A stretch of 64,000 nucleotides of DNA, from NCBI GenBank assembly GCA_002348545.1, contig DEBM01000029.1, positions 1 to 64,000 on the forward strand, read 5' to 3'. Both the position numbers and the translations under genes were made by a program. This DNA comes from Balneolaceae bacterium UBA2956 (lineage in GTDB: Bacteria > Bacteroidota > Rhodothermia > Balneolales > Balneolaceae). Shown in pieces: positions 1 through 8,283 of the stretch (positions are counted from its first letter, which is position 1; each line of letters begins with the position of its first letter). The notes under the pieces were generated by a model, which saw only the letters and a program-made list of their open reading frames with translations, searched no databases and was not told the origin of the DNA.

Positions 1-464
1 ATGGAGAAAAAAAATCACTCATAAATAGAAGTGAATGTGGCAGATCCGACGAATAAAGACGGTATATAAAAGGGGCTAAGTTATAAACTCAAAGAAGTCA
101 CGTGGCATTATAGTAAATAACTTTTAGCAATATACGTCATGAAACGCCAGTCTACCAAATCAATATTATATTATATTAGTAAAAGTAGTTTATAGGCGTA
201 TAATATATGTGTAATAATAATTAAAGATAATAAGAGCAGAAAAAAAGCAAGAGCTATAGAGCCCTAAAAGAATATTATTTTAGAGATAAAAAAGGAACAT
301 TGTGCTAGATATGTAATTAGCGCAAGACTCTATGCTGTAATATGAATTAAAGACATTAAGTTTAGTCCTGATGGATCGGGGTGATGATAAATAGTCCTAG
401 CAAATCATAACCGGACTTGGAGGGAAATAAATGTTTTAAATGAGAAAAAATAAAAGATTCATAT
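1..464. other. Gene-free, AT-rich stretch at the window edge
   Basis: All six frames are broken by frequent stops and no protein family can be recognised. The sequence is strongly A-rich on the plus strand. The only structure I see is a hairpin with arms at 380-388 and 404-412 (9 bp with one mismatch, 15-base loop), followed downstream by the ruvB terminator candidate. No tRNA-like arms were seen. It may hold the end of a gene lying outside the window, but nothing here supports one. Confidence 0.5.
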
Positions 465-489
465 TTAAAATAGGCCCCCTGAATCTTTT
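444..489 (-). terminator. Candidate intrinsic terminator of ruvB, overlapping its stop codon
   Basis: A perfect 10-bp inverted repeat (AAAAGATTCA at 452-461, TGAATCTTTT at 480-489) encloses an 18-base loop. Read on the minus strand it is followed by a T-rich run. The 5' arm lies within the last codons of ruvB and the stop codon (465-467) sits in the loop. The stem is weak in G and C, so termination is plausible but unproven. Confidence 0.45.
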
Positions 490-1475
490 GGATACGGTAT
501 TCCCAAGTATGAAAAAGCCTTAGCAGTGGCGATTCGGCCTTTTGGTGTCCGCTGCAGGAAGCCTTCTTTGATCAAAAAAGGCTCATATACTTCTTCTATG
601 GTTCCCTTGTCTTCACTAACAGCTACCCCTAATGTGCTAAGCCCGACGGGCCCGCCGCCATAATGTTCAATGATTGCGCGAAGCATGCGAATATCCATGT
701 CGTCCAGGCCGTTTCTGTCTACATCCAATGCATTAAGTGCTTTATCAGCAATACGCTCATCGATATTGTCTAAGAGATCAACTTGGGCGAAATCACGGGT
801 TCGACGAAGTAACTTGTTGACAATACGAGGGGTGCCCCTACTTCGGCTGGCAATTTCATGTGCGCCGGCGTCATTAATTTTAAAGCCCATTATATCAGCA
901 GATCTCAGCGCTATTTGCTGCAATAAATTTACATCATAGTAGTCTAGACGTATGTCAATTCCAAAACGAGCACGCAGGGGCGCCGTTAACATTCCTTTAC
1001 GAGTGGTAGCGCCAATGAGGGTGAATCGATTTAATTCAATTTGAATACTTCTAGCATTAGGACCGGAGTCTATCACAATATCCAAGGAAAAGTCTTCCAT
1101 AGCACTGTATAAGTACTCTTCAATAATAGGATTTAGACGATGTATTTCATCAATAAATAATACATCTCCTTCCTCTAAATTGGTTAGCATTCCTGCTAGA
1201 TCTCCGGGTTTGTCAATGATAGGCCCTGTAGTTGGACGAATATTAACCCCCATTTCTTCTGAAATTATGTAAGCCAAGGTCGTTTTTCCCAGGCCAGGAG
1301 GCCCAGAAAGGATAACATGATCAAGAGCCTCTCTTCGTTGCTTTGCTGCCTTAATAAAGACGGTTAAGTTATCAATAGCTTTTTGTTGGCCAATAAATTC
1401 GTCAATAGAGGCGGGGCGAACACCTTGTTCAAAAGCATCTTCCTTGTTTTGTGGATTCAATAAAGAGTTTTGCAC
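465..1475 (-). CDS. ruvB: Holliday junction branch-migration helicase RuvB
   Basis: RuvB is the hexameric AAA+ motor that, with RuvA, drives branch migration of Holliday junctions before RuvC resolution. The protein has 336 residues, the usual length. Visible motifs are Walker A GPPGLGKT at about 58-65, Walker B LFIDEIH at about 107-113, sensor 1 GATTR near 156-160 with the arginine-rich LRARFG after it, and a C-terminal winged-helix domain ending in the conserved GLGIPYPK-like region (here YLGIPYP). ruvA and ruvC are not in the window, so it appears to be a single-gene unit. It reads away from ppk, with about 180 bases between the divergent starts, and ends in a hairpin that overlaps the stop codon. 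Confidence 0.97.
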   Translation of the reverse strand: MQNSLLNPQNKEDAFEQGVRPASIDEFIGQQKAIDNLTVFIKAAKQRREALDHVILSGPPGLGKTTLAYIISEEMGVNIRPTTGPIIDKPGDLAGMLTNLEEGDVLFIDEIHRLNPIIEEYLYSAMEDFSLDIVIDSGPNARSIQIELNRFTLIGATTRKGMLTAPLRARFGIDIRLDYYDVNLLQQIALRSADIMGFKINDAGAHEIASRSRGTPRIVNKLLRRTRDFAQVDLLDNIDERIADKALNALDVDRNGLDDMDIRMLRAIIEHYGGGPVGLSTLGVAVSEDKGTIEEVYEPFLIKEGFLQRTPKGRIATAKAFSYLGIPYPKDSGGLF

Positions 1476-1655
1476 GAAATTAGATTCAGCTTAATGCTTA
1501 GTTTATAGAATTATACTTAGATTTACGTCGAATTGCGTATGTAAATTGTCTATTTTAGAAAATCAACAGGATAATGCATGTTACTATCTAGTGGCTTTTC
1601 TAAAATATCTGTAACTCTCTAGTTAGATTAATTAAAACCGACAATAAAAAAAAAT

Positions 1656-3776
1656 TTGTCAAAAATAAAAGACACAGGGAAAAAGAGGCTTTTTGGCCCA
1701 GAATATTATTTCAACTATGAAATTAGTTGGCTAGAGTTTAATAGCCGTGTGTTGTCTGAGGCAGAAAACACGGATAATAATCTGTTGGAGAGAGTTAAGT
1801 TTATTGGAATAGTATGCTCAAATTTAGACGAGTTTTTTCAGAAGAGAGTGGGAGGGTTAAAAAGACAGCTACATGCAGGTGTAAACACTATTTCTGTGGA
1901 TGGCCTTAATGCTCAAAAACAATTAAAGCTCATTCGTAAAAAAGTGTTAGAAATGACAGAGCGTTACAGGGGCTGTTTTTTTAATGAATTATTGCTAGAT
2001 CTAGAAAATCACGGGATTTTAATTAAGAGCATGGATGAGTTGACCGCGAAACAGTTACAGCAAGCGGAATCTTTTTTTAGCCGTCAATTATATCCAATAA
2101 TCACCCCATTAGCCGTAGATGAATCACACCCTTTCCCCTTTATTTCTAATCAAAGTTTGTCTTTTGCTATTGAATTACGAAATAAAAAAACGAATGAAAA
2201 AAGTTTTGCTCGAATAAAAATTCCTTCTAACAGACCCCGTTTTATTGCTGTACATAAAAGCGCTAGTAAAATGGTATTCCTTCCCATTGAGGAATTAATA
2301 AAAGCAAAGATGAACTTGTTTTTTCCTGGAATGGAGGTGTTATCCGCGCATCTATTTCGGGTTACCAGAAACGCATCATTAGAACGGAACGAAGAGGAAG
2401 CTGACGATTTACTTGAGGTAATTGAAGACGAACTAAGAGAGCGGAAATTTGCCCAGATTGTACGTTTAGAATTAGATGCAAAAACACCTAGGCCATTAAA
2501 AAATTTTTTAGTTAAACATCTCGAAATCATCCCACAAGATGTGTATGAAATGGAGGGCACTATTGGCCTAGCAGATGTATTTCAGATTGCTACCATAGAA
2601 GGGTTTTCTGGTTTAAAAGATGTACCATGGAGCCCGATACTACACCCCGTTTTTCATCACCCTCCAGAAGAACGGCTCCCCAATATTTTTTCAGTAATTA
2701 GAAAAGGGGATTTTTTAGTTCATCATCCTTATCATAGCTTTGAATTGAGCACTCAGAGATTTATTGCGGAGGCAGCTAAAGACCCAGGGGTTTTGGCTAT
2801 AAAACAAACCCTTTATCGTACCTCGAAAGACTCACCTGTTATGCATTCGTTGATGCGCGCGGCAGAGGAGGGTAAGCAGGTGGCGGTATTAGTAGAAATA
2901 AAAGCTCGATTTGATGAAGAACGCAACATTTTATGGGCTCAACAATTAGAAAATGTAGGCGTTCATGTTGCATATGGCATTCCGGGGCTAAAAATCCATA
3001 CTAAGCTAACGATGGTGGTTCGTGAAGAGGAAGGGGGTTTGCGAACATATTGCCACATTGGCACGGGGAACTATCATCCTGATACAGCTCAACTTTATGA
3101 GGATTTAGGGCTATTTACCTGTGATAACGTGATAGCAAAAGATGTAACGAACGTTTTTAATTTATTGACAGGATTTGCACCAAAACAACGCTTTGACAAA
3201 TTACTTGTTGCGCCCAAATATATGAGAAAGGGGATGTTGAATTTAATCGACCACGAGATTAAAGAGGCCAAAGCAAGCAGGCCGGCAAGAATTATCGCTA
3301 AAATGAATAGCTTAGAAGACCCTCAAATTATTGAACGTCTTTATGAAGCATCAAAAGCAGGTGTCGAAATAGATTTAATAGTTAGGGGCGTCTGTCGCTT
3401 AAGGCCGGGTATTGCGGGGTTAAGCGAGCGTATTCGTGTGCACTCGGTGATAGGTAGATTTTTAGAGCATTCCAGGGTGTACTACTTTTATCATTCCGGT
3501 AAACTCATCTATGCCATAGGCTCTGCTGACTGGATGCACAGAAATTTGGATGCCCGCGTGGAGGCAATAACGCCTATTGAAAGCGCAAAATTAAAAAAAT
3601 ATTTACAGTTTATTTTTGAAATCTATTTAAATGATAGTCGACAACGCTGGATTCTTGCTCGGGACGGCTCCTATAGTAAAGTATCTACTATGGAACAAGG
3701 TTTTAAAGAAGGCACGCATAATTCACTAATGAGGCATATATCATCCTCAAAGGCACCTATTCCCATGCCCAGCTAG
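1656..3776 (+). CDS. ppk1: Polyphosphate kinase 1
   Basis: PPK1 reversibly polymerises the gamma-phosphate of ATP into inorganic polyphosphate. The 706-residue length is normal for the family. The N-terminal domain (YFNYEISWLEFNSRVL) and head domain are followed by two phospholipase-D-like catalytic domains. The IHTK segment and the HIGTGNYHP segment (around residues 447-475) carry the family's catalytic histidine region, and YEDLGLFT follows. The only in-frame start that fits is TTG at 1656, preceded by an A-rich tract and no Shine-Dalgarno, which is common in this window. No ppx exopolyphosphatase is adjacent. It may be transcribed with scpA, 69 bases downstream, though a promoter could lie between them. 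Confidence 0.96.
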   Translation: MSKIKDTGKKRLFGPEYYFNYEISWLEFNSRVLSEAENTDNNLLERVKFIGIVCSNLDEFFQKRVGGLKRQLHAGVNTISVDGLNAQKQLKLIRKKVLEMTERYRGCFFNELLLDLENHGILIKSMDELTAKQLQQAESFFSRQLYPIITPLAVDESHPFPFISNQSLSFAIELRNKKTNEKSFARIKIPSNRPRFIAVHKSASKMVFLPIEELIKAKMNLFFPGMEVLSAHLFRVTRNASLERNEEEADDLLEVIEDELRERKFAQIVRLELDAKTPRPLKNFLVKHLEIIPQDVYEMEGTIGLADVFQIATIEGFSGLKDVPWSPILHPVFHHPPEERLPNIFSVIRKGDFLVHHPYHSFELSTQRFIAEAAKDPGVLAIKQTLYRTSKDSPVMHSLMRAAEEGKQVAVLVEIKARFDEERNILWAQQLENVGVHVAYGIPGLKIHTKLTMVVREEEGGLRTYCHIGTGNYHPDTAQLYEDLGLFTCDNVIAKDVTNVFNLLTGFAPKQRFDKLLVAPKYMRKGMLNLIDHEIKEAKASRPARIIAKMNSLEDPQIIERLYEASKAGVEIDLIVRGVCRLRPGIAGLSERIRVHSVIGRFLEHSRVYYFYHSGKLIYAIGSADWMHRNLDARVEAITPIESAKLKKYLQFIFEIYLNDSRQRWILARDGSYSKVSTMEQGFKEGTHNSLMRHISSSKAPIPMPS

Positions 3777-3845
3777 TAGCGCGTAAAAATATTACGATTT
3801 ATCTTTTTAAGGGCTTTTCTCTAAATAACCCCTTAAATTTATAAT

Positions 3846-4586
3846 ATGTATCGCGTACAACTGCAGAACTTTGAAGGCCCCTTAGATTTACTTCTTTTTT
3901 TTATCAAAAGAGATGAATTAGATATTTATGATATCCCCATTTCCTATATAACTAATCAATTTTTGGAATATTTACATGTGCTCGAAGAATTTGATTTAGA
4001 TATAGCCAGTGAATTTGTTTGGATGGCTAGTAACCTTATGTCCATAAAGGCTAAAATGATGCTCCCGAGAGAGAATTCTGAGGAAGACCGGTTATTAGAT
4101 GAGACGGACCCTCGTTATGAATTGGCGCAACAGCTGCTCGAATATAAACGCTATAAAGAAATGTCACTCAAGTTTTCGGATATAGACGAAGAAACACGAA
4201 AAAAATGTGGCCGAGGTTACCCGTTGGCTGATCAAGTCAAACGACAAGTGTCTGGAGAAGCCTTGCAAGATGTAACATTGTTCGACCTGATTGCCGCGTT
4301 TAAAAAAGTATTAACAAATATCGATCGCAAAAATGTAATTCACCGAGTAGAAAAAGCAGAGGTAACCCTAGAACAGCAATCTGAGTATATTTTAAATACT
4401 CTTCAAAACAAAGGAAAGCAAAGTTTTTTAAGCCTCTGCGCAGCCTTTAAGCAGCGGGTAGTTATTGCAATCACCTTTTTGGCTATTTTAGAAATGATTA
4501 AAGAACAACAGATATGCCTTCATCTAGGAGATAATCCATCAGAGTTTTATATTGATTTAATGCCTGTTAGCGAGATTCTGGGCTAA
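3846..4586 (+). CDS. scpA: Segregation and condensation protein A
   Basis: ScpA is the kleisin subunit that bridges the SMC heads and binds ScpB in the bacterial condensin. The 246 residues begin with the diagnostic segment around LQNFEGPLDLLLFFI, followed by the YITNQFLEYL and EFVWMASNLMSIKAKMML helices. A winged-helix C-terminus follows (about 170-246, FLAILEMIKEQ). In many genomes scpB follows directly. Here the next gene is convergent ftsY, so scpB must lie elsewhere. Start ATG 3846 gives full coverage of the family N-terminus. Confidence 0.95.
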   Translation: MYRVQLQNFEGPLDLLLFFIKRDELDIYDIPISYITNQFLEYLHVLEEFDLDIASEFVWMASNLMSIKAKMMLPRENSEEDRLLDETDPRYELAQQLLEYKRYKEMSLKFSDIDEETRKKCGRGYPLADQVKRQVSGEALQDVTLFDLIAAFKKVLTNIDRKNVIHRVEKAEVTLEQQSEYILNTLQNKGKQSFLSLCAAFKQRVVIAITFLAILEMIKEQQICLHLGDNPSEFYIDLMPVSEILG

Positions 4587-4675
4587 GGCCAACCTTTTGG
4601 TGAAGACAACAAAAACTAAAAAAACATGCTTAAAAGGTATTAAACAGAGATAAAGCTCAAGAGGCGTTTTGTATA

Positions 4676-5629
4676 TTATTCACCAAATAAAGCATAAACA
4701 AAGGCCTCTTTATCAAACACTTGTAAATCTTCGATATCCTCTCCTAGCCCAATATATTTAACCGGAACTGATAATTCGTGAGAAACCCCTAGGACAATCC
4801 CTCCCTTGGCTGTACCATCGAGCTTGGTTAAGACTAACCCGGTAATATCTACAGCTTCTGTAAAGGCCCGCGCTTGTTGAAGAGCATTTTGACCGGTGGA
4901 TGCGTCTAACACCAATAAAGCTTCATGGGGGGCGTTAGGGACGACTTTAGAGAGAACGCGTTTTATTTTTGAGAGTTCATCCATTAATGCCTTTTTATTG
5001 TGCAATCGGCCCGCAGTGTCGATAATACTAATATCGACTCCTCTCGCTTTAGCGGCGGCCACGGTATCAAAAGCAACAGCAGCAGGGTCAGCATTCTGCC
5101 CCTGTTCAATAACAGGTACGTTTGCCCGCTCACTCCAAATTTTAAGTTGATCTACAGCAGCAGCACGAAAAGTGTCAGCTGCGCCAAGAAGCACTGATTT
5201 TCCTGCTGATTTATATCGATGAGCTAACTTTCCTATAGTGGTTGTCTTGCCTACTCCATTTACTCCAACCACTAAAATTACATGAGGAATCTCTGGGAAT
5301 TGTGCATCAAAATCGGCGGGTCGTTCGGCGGGGTTTTTTATTAGCAGACCAATAATCTCGTTACGAAGCATTGTATTTAATTCTTCTTTATTAACATATT
5401 TATCCCGAGATACTCGTTCTTCTAAGCGCCGTATAATGTCGAGGGTTGTTTTTACCCCGACGTCGGAGGCTATTAAAACTTCTTCGAGCTCATCTAGAAT
5501 GGCTTCGTCAATTTGACCTTTTCCGGCGATGACCTTTCCAAGTTTGCTTAACAATCCATTCCGACTTTCTTCAACCCCCTTCTCCAAAGGAGTGTTTTTT
5601 TTAAGTCCAAATTTTTCTAAAAAACCCAT
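4676..5629 (-). CDS. ftsY: Signal recognition particle receptor FtsY
   Basis: FtsY is the SRP receptor GTPase that docks ribosome-nascent-chain complexes at the inner membrane. The 317 residues comprise a short N-terminal helix, the N domain (about 25-100) and the G domain. Motifs are GVNGVGKT at about 122-129, DTFRAAA at about 152-158, DTAGR and TKLDGTAKGG. The long acidic A domain of the E. coli protein is absent, as in many other phyla. It lies 10 bases after pgsA on the same strand, which suggests cotranscription of two membrane-biogenesis genes. It is convergent with scpA. Confidence 0.97.
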   Translation of the reverse strand: MGFLEKFGLKKNTPLEKGVEESRNGLLSKLGKVIAGKGQIDEAILDELEEVLIASDVGVKTTLDIIRRLEERVSRDKYVNKEELNTMLRNEIIGLLIKNPAERPADFDAQFPEIPHVILVVGVNGVGKTTTIGKLAHRYKSAGKSVLLGAADTFRAAAVDQLKIWSERANVPVIEQGQNADPAAVAFDTVAAAKARGVDISIIDTAGRLHNKKALMDELSKIKRVLSKVVPNAPHEALLVLDASTGQNALQQARAFTEAVDITGLVLTKLDGTAKGGIVLGVSHELSVPVKYIGLGEDIEDLQVFDKEAFVYALFGE

Positions 5630-5639
5630 ATTCCTACCA

Positions 5640-6230
5640 TTAATTAAAACGAGCGCCGTTCATTATGTTTCTATAACGTAAAAGATACATAGTAAATGAA
5701 AATAACATGATGGCTACCGACGCCCATAGTAAAATAGCGTGAGTGAGTGAGGCCGACCTAAAAAAGAATATAGATATCCAGTAAAGTGAGATGACATTTA
5801 CCGATATTTTACCCGAAATAGTGCTCATTGCCACCTTTCCATATCGTAATTTGATAAATGAAGAGCCAATCAAAATCAATATATCCCGCGCAATGAATAG
5901 CCACAAGAACCAAAAAGGAACCCAACCAATAACAACGGTATAAATAAATAATAATCCCGCTGCAATCTTATCAGAGATTGGATCTATCATCTTACCTACT
6001 TCTGAAATAGTGTTGGTTTTACGCGCAACAAATCCATCTAGATAGTCTGAAATAATCCCATAGCCAATTAATAAACTTATAATTGCATCAACTGAATACC
6101 CATTGATGTAGTGGCGATAGACAACCGGTATTACAATAAAGATTCGAGAAAATGATATAAAATTGGAGATGGTAAAAAGCTTTCCACTAACCTCTATTTT
6201 TCTACCATCTATGTTATTTTGAACCGACAA
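5640..6230 (-). CDS. pgsA: CDP-alcohol phosphatidyltransferase, probably PgsA
   Basis: The enzyme is predicted to transfer phosphatidyl from CDP-diacylglycerol to glycerol-3-phosphate, the committed step to phosphatidylglycerol. The family signature D-x2-D-G-x2-A-R-x8-G-x3-D-x3-D is intact at about residues 62-87. Several hydrophobic helices flank it (about 21-60 and 90-185), giving an integral membrane protein of 196 residues, the usual PgsA size. The start is TTG (6228-6230), since no in-frame ATG occurs before the conserved region. Other CDP-alcohol transferases share this signature, so the glycerophosphate substrate is an inference. It precedes ftsY by 10 bases and is divergent from the Nudix gene. 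Confidence 0.85.
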   Translation of the reverse strand: MSVQNNIDGRKIEVSGKLFTISNFISFSRIFIVIPVVYRHYINGYSVDAIISLLIGYGIISDYLDGFVARKTNTISEVGKMIDPISDKIAAGLLFIYTVVIGWVPFWFLWLFIARDILILIGSSFIKLRYGKVAMSTISGKISVNVISLYWISIFFFRSASLTHAILLWASVAIMLFSFTMYLLRYRNIMNGARFN

Positions 6231-6294
6231 GACCCAGTTTTTATTACGATATTATTTAAGCCAAAAGTTAAAACCAATTCCTCGATAAAGCCAC

Positions 6295-6876
6295 ATGAAA
6301 AAAACCACCTCAAATCTGTGTCTAAACAGCCATCTTGTAGAACAAAAGAATCACAGTGAAAAGGTGTTTTCAGGAGAACTTTTACATGTATATAAAGACG
6401 AGGCCACCCTCCCAAATGCTAGCGCCGGCCGAAGGGAATGGATAGAGCACCCCGGTGCTTGCGCAGTAGTACCTGTGTTTAGTAATGGAGACTGCGTACT
6501 TATTCAGCAATTTCGGTATCCGGTCCAACAACTGTTTTGGGAAGTTCCTGCAGGAAAAATCGATCCCGATGAAGATCCGTTTAGCACGGCGAGTAGAGAA
6601 CTGGGGGAAGAAACAGGTTATTGTGCTGAGGAGTGGACTTACATTGGTCATTTTTATCCAGCCGTGGGCTATGCGGATGAAATTATTCATATATATCTAG
6701 CCGAAGGGCTTATCCAAGGAGAACAAAATATGGATCAAGATGAATTCCTGAGCGTGTACAGAGTTCCATTCGACGAAGCAATAAGCATGATTCATAGTGG
6801 TGAAATTAATGACGCTAAAACCATTGCCAGCATAATTCGTGTCGATGGTTTTTTGAATCGTAAGAAAAAGGAATAA
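6295..6876 (+). CDS. Nudix hydrolase, ADP-ribose pyrophosphatase-like
   Basis: The Nudix box G-x5-E-x7-R-E-x-x-E-E-x-G-x is complete at about residues 87-109 (GKIDPDE, then RELGEETGY). The overall arrangement, with GACAVVP and QFRYPVQQLFWEVPAG before the box and a short acidic C-terminus, resembles ADP-ribose diphosphatases of the NudF type, which split ADP-ribose into AMP and ribose-5-phosphate. Substrate assignment is by resemblance only. The first 30 residues are less conserved. The gene is single, divergent from pgsA with 64 bases between starts, and convergent with the HTH operon. Confidence 0.85.
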   Translation: MKKTTSNLCLNSHLVEQKNHSEKVFSGELLHVYKDEATLPNASAGRREWIEHPGACAVVPVFSNGDCVLIQQFRYPVQQLFWEVPAGKIDPDEDPFSTASRELGEETGYCAEEWTYIGHFYPAVGYADEIIHIYLAEGLIQGEQNMDQDEFLSVYRVPFDEAISMIHSGEINDAKTIASIIRVDGFLNRKKKE

Positions 6877-6972
6877 CTAATTCGTAAATTTATTGTTAAG
6901 AACTATTTTTGGAATAGATCGCCCCAACCGGGCGTAAGACGAATCAGCCGAATGAGCTCAAAGCTCTATTCC

Positions 6973-7407
6973 TTAGCTATCTTTACCTACCCCATGTTGC
7001 TCAATGAAATCACGAGCCTTTACAATTTGAACGACCTCTTTGCTATTACGCTCTATAACTTTTACTTGAAACAAACTTAAAATAGCCTGCTTTTGAAGCA
7101 GCTCAATTACTTCGGAACGAGTTTCGCATTCTTCGGTTTCACTGACCAAATCATTTATACCTTGTATAATGTACCGGTAATTGTGAGTATTAGACTTGTT
7201 GGCCCTCTCCACCACCCTGGGTCGTCTTTCGGGCGCGTTGAAGTATTCTTGCAGAGATTCTTCAGTAACATACCAGCTGACTCCTAGTTTACGGCCTCTA
7301 ATACGACCTGTTCGGCAATAAGAGCGTAAAGTTAGCTTAGAAATGCCTAGTTTCTCATGAAGGTCATCAATTGAGTAAAGTATTAAATTGCCAATTTGCT
7401 TAGGCAT
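6973..7407 (-). CDS. Helix-turn-helix (HTH_17/excisionase-type) DNA-binding protein
   Basis: Residues about 9-60 form a MerR/excisionase-like winged helix-turn-helix: YSIDDLHEKLGISKLTLRSY, then the basic wing region around RIRGRKLGVSWYVTEESLQEYF. The remaining 80 residues are unfamiliar and probably helical. The protein has 144 residues. It overlaps the end of the 77-residue gene upstream by 8 bases, so the two are translationally coupled. No integrase or phage genes are nearby, which makes a chromosomal regulator more likely than an excisionase. Paired inverted repeats in the divergent intergenic region (7641-7694) are candidate operators. The target is unknown. Confidence 0.7.
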   Translation of the reverse strand: MPKQIGNLILYSIDDLHEKLGISKLTLRSYCRTGRIRGRKLGVSWYVTEESLQEYFNAPERRPRVVERANKSNTHNYRYIIQGINDLVSETEECETRSEVIELLQKQAILSLFQVKVIERNSKEVVQIVKARDFIEQHGVGKDS

Positions 7408-7633
7408 TGTTGGATTCAGATTCAGATTGAGGGCTATTCGCCTGATTAAACGCCTCGGTAATACGTTGATTCATGAGCCGTCGGTAGTGTTTAAATTCGT
7501 ACTCATTAACGGTAAATTTCGAAGTAAATTCACCATCTGAGCAATGTACTATATATTTGTTGGGTCGCTCTGTGGTGCTTACTGTTACCTGTACGCTTCC
7601 AAGTTTATAGTGCTCAATTACAGAATTTTTCAT
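7400..7633 (-). CDS. Small conserved-looking protein of unknown function, first gene of HTH operon
   Basis: This 77-residue protein is not one I recognise. The first 50 residues look like a compact beta-rich domain (alternating hydrophobics around VQVTVSTT and YIVHCSDGEFTSKFTV), followed by a basic amphipathic helix (YEFKHYRRLMNQRITEAF) and a polar Ser/Gln/Asn tail. It begins at ATG 7633 and its stop overlaps the HTH gene by 8 bases. That coupling argues it is real and acts with the regulator. It has no signal peptide or membrane segment. Confidence 0.6.
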   Translation of the reverse strand: MKNSVIEHYKLGSVQVTVSTTERPNKYIVHCSDGEFTSKFTVNEYEFKHYRRLMNQRITEAFNQANSPQSESESNNA

Positions 7634-7640
7634 GTATCAA

Positions 7641-7694
7641 TTGTCCATATTTTGTACTATTGATTATGTTAAAGATACTATTATAATTGGACAA
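7641..7694. repeat. Operator-like inverted repeat in a divergent promoter region
   Basis: TTGTCCA at 7641-7647 and its reverse complement TGGACAA at 7688-7694 are 40 bases apart, between the starts of the HTH operon (7633, minus) and the thioredoxin-fold gene (7719, plus). The right arm overlaps the predicted transcription start of the plus-strand gene. This geometry fits a pair of operator half-sites or a looping repressor. Binding by the adjacent HTH protein is an inference. Confidence 0.4.
7660..7687 (+). promoter_or_regulatory. Candidate sigma-70-like promoter for the thioredoxin-fold gene
   Basis: A TTGATT box at 7660-7665 and a perfect TATAAT at 7682-7687 are separated by 16 bases. Transcription would start near 7694, about 25 bases before the ATG at 7719. 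The spacing is one base under the optimum for the Proteobacterial consensus. Bacteroidota sigma factors prefer a different -7 box, so activity is uncertain. Confidence 0.35.
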
Positions 7695-7718
7695 AATTGA
7701 GGTCAAGATAAGATTGTA

Positions 7719-8177
7719 ATGACTAAAAAATCTGTTATTGCTATTGTTCTAGGGGCGTTTTTAGGTGTTTTTATTTATAATGCTATCCAGAAAACCGTCC
7801 CTGTAGAAATCCAAAACGCACCCGACTGGCGTAGCTTGGACATTGGATTGCAAGAAGCCAGAGATTCTGATAAGCTGGTTCTGGTTGATGTATACGAAGA
7901 TGGGTGTAAATACTGTCGGGCCATGGAGCGGGAAGTATATCCAGACATTACGGTTCGGGCGGTGTTAGACGCAGGATACATCCCTGTTAAGGTGAATGGA
8001 AATGCTGATGTCCCCATTCGATTTCAAGGTCAAGAACTAAGTTCCAGAACATGGGCTCAGCGGCAAGGGATCTATGTTTTTCCTGGCACATTAGTATTAG
8101 ATCCTAATGGCAATCAATTGAAGCGGCGCACAGGATTTATGAATACGGATGAACTTCGGCAATTTCTTTATCGTTAG
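7719..8177 (+). CDS. Membrane-tethered thioredoxin-fold protein
   Basis: The 152 residues start with one hydrophobic helix (about 5-22), then a thioredoxin fold with the redox motif CKYC at 63-66 and the cis-proline preceding segment VFPGT at about 120-124. The pattern VDVYEDGCKYCRAMEREVY resembles the thioredoxin_7/DUF255 type found in periplasmic disulfide reductases and SoxW-like proteins. Likely activity is thiol-disulfide exchange on the periplasmic side of the inner membrane. The partner is unknown and no DsbD or cytochrome-maturation gene is adjacent. It faces the HTH operon across an 85-base divergent region. Confidence 0.8.
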   Translation: MTKKSVIAIVLGAFLGVFIYNAIQKTVPVEIQNAPDWRSLDIGLQEARDSDKLVLVDVYEDGCKYCRAMEREVYPDITVRAVLDAGYIPVKVNGNADVPIRFQGQELSSRTWAQRQGIYVFPGTLVLDPNGNQLKRRTGFMNTDELRQFLYR

Positions 8178-8283
8178 ATACAATTATATTTCAGAAAAGC
8201 TTGCAAAAGTAATAGTAATGTTCTGTCACGGAATTGACTTTATCGTAGTTTAACTTAAAAATCCACTCTTAACCACCACTGAT

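Noticed and set aside
6209..6415. A short minus-strand frame overlapping the Nudix start
   Set aside because: It lacks a family match and overlaps both pgsA and the Nudix gene. It is explained by the real genes on each side.
6918..6936. CGCCC-CAACC-GGGCG hairpin between the Nudix gene and the HTH operon
   Set aside because: The 5-bp stem has no T run on either strand, so termination is not supported.
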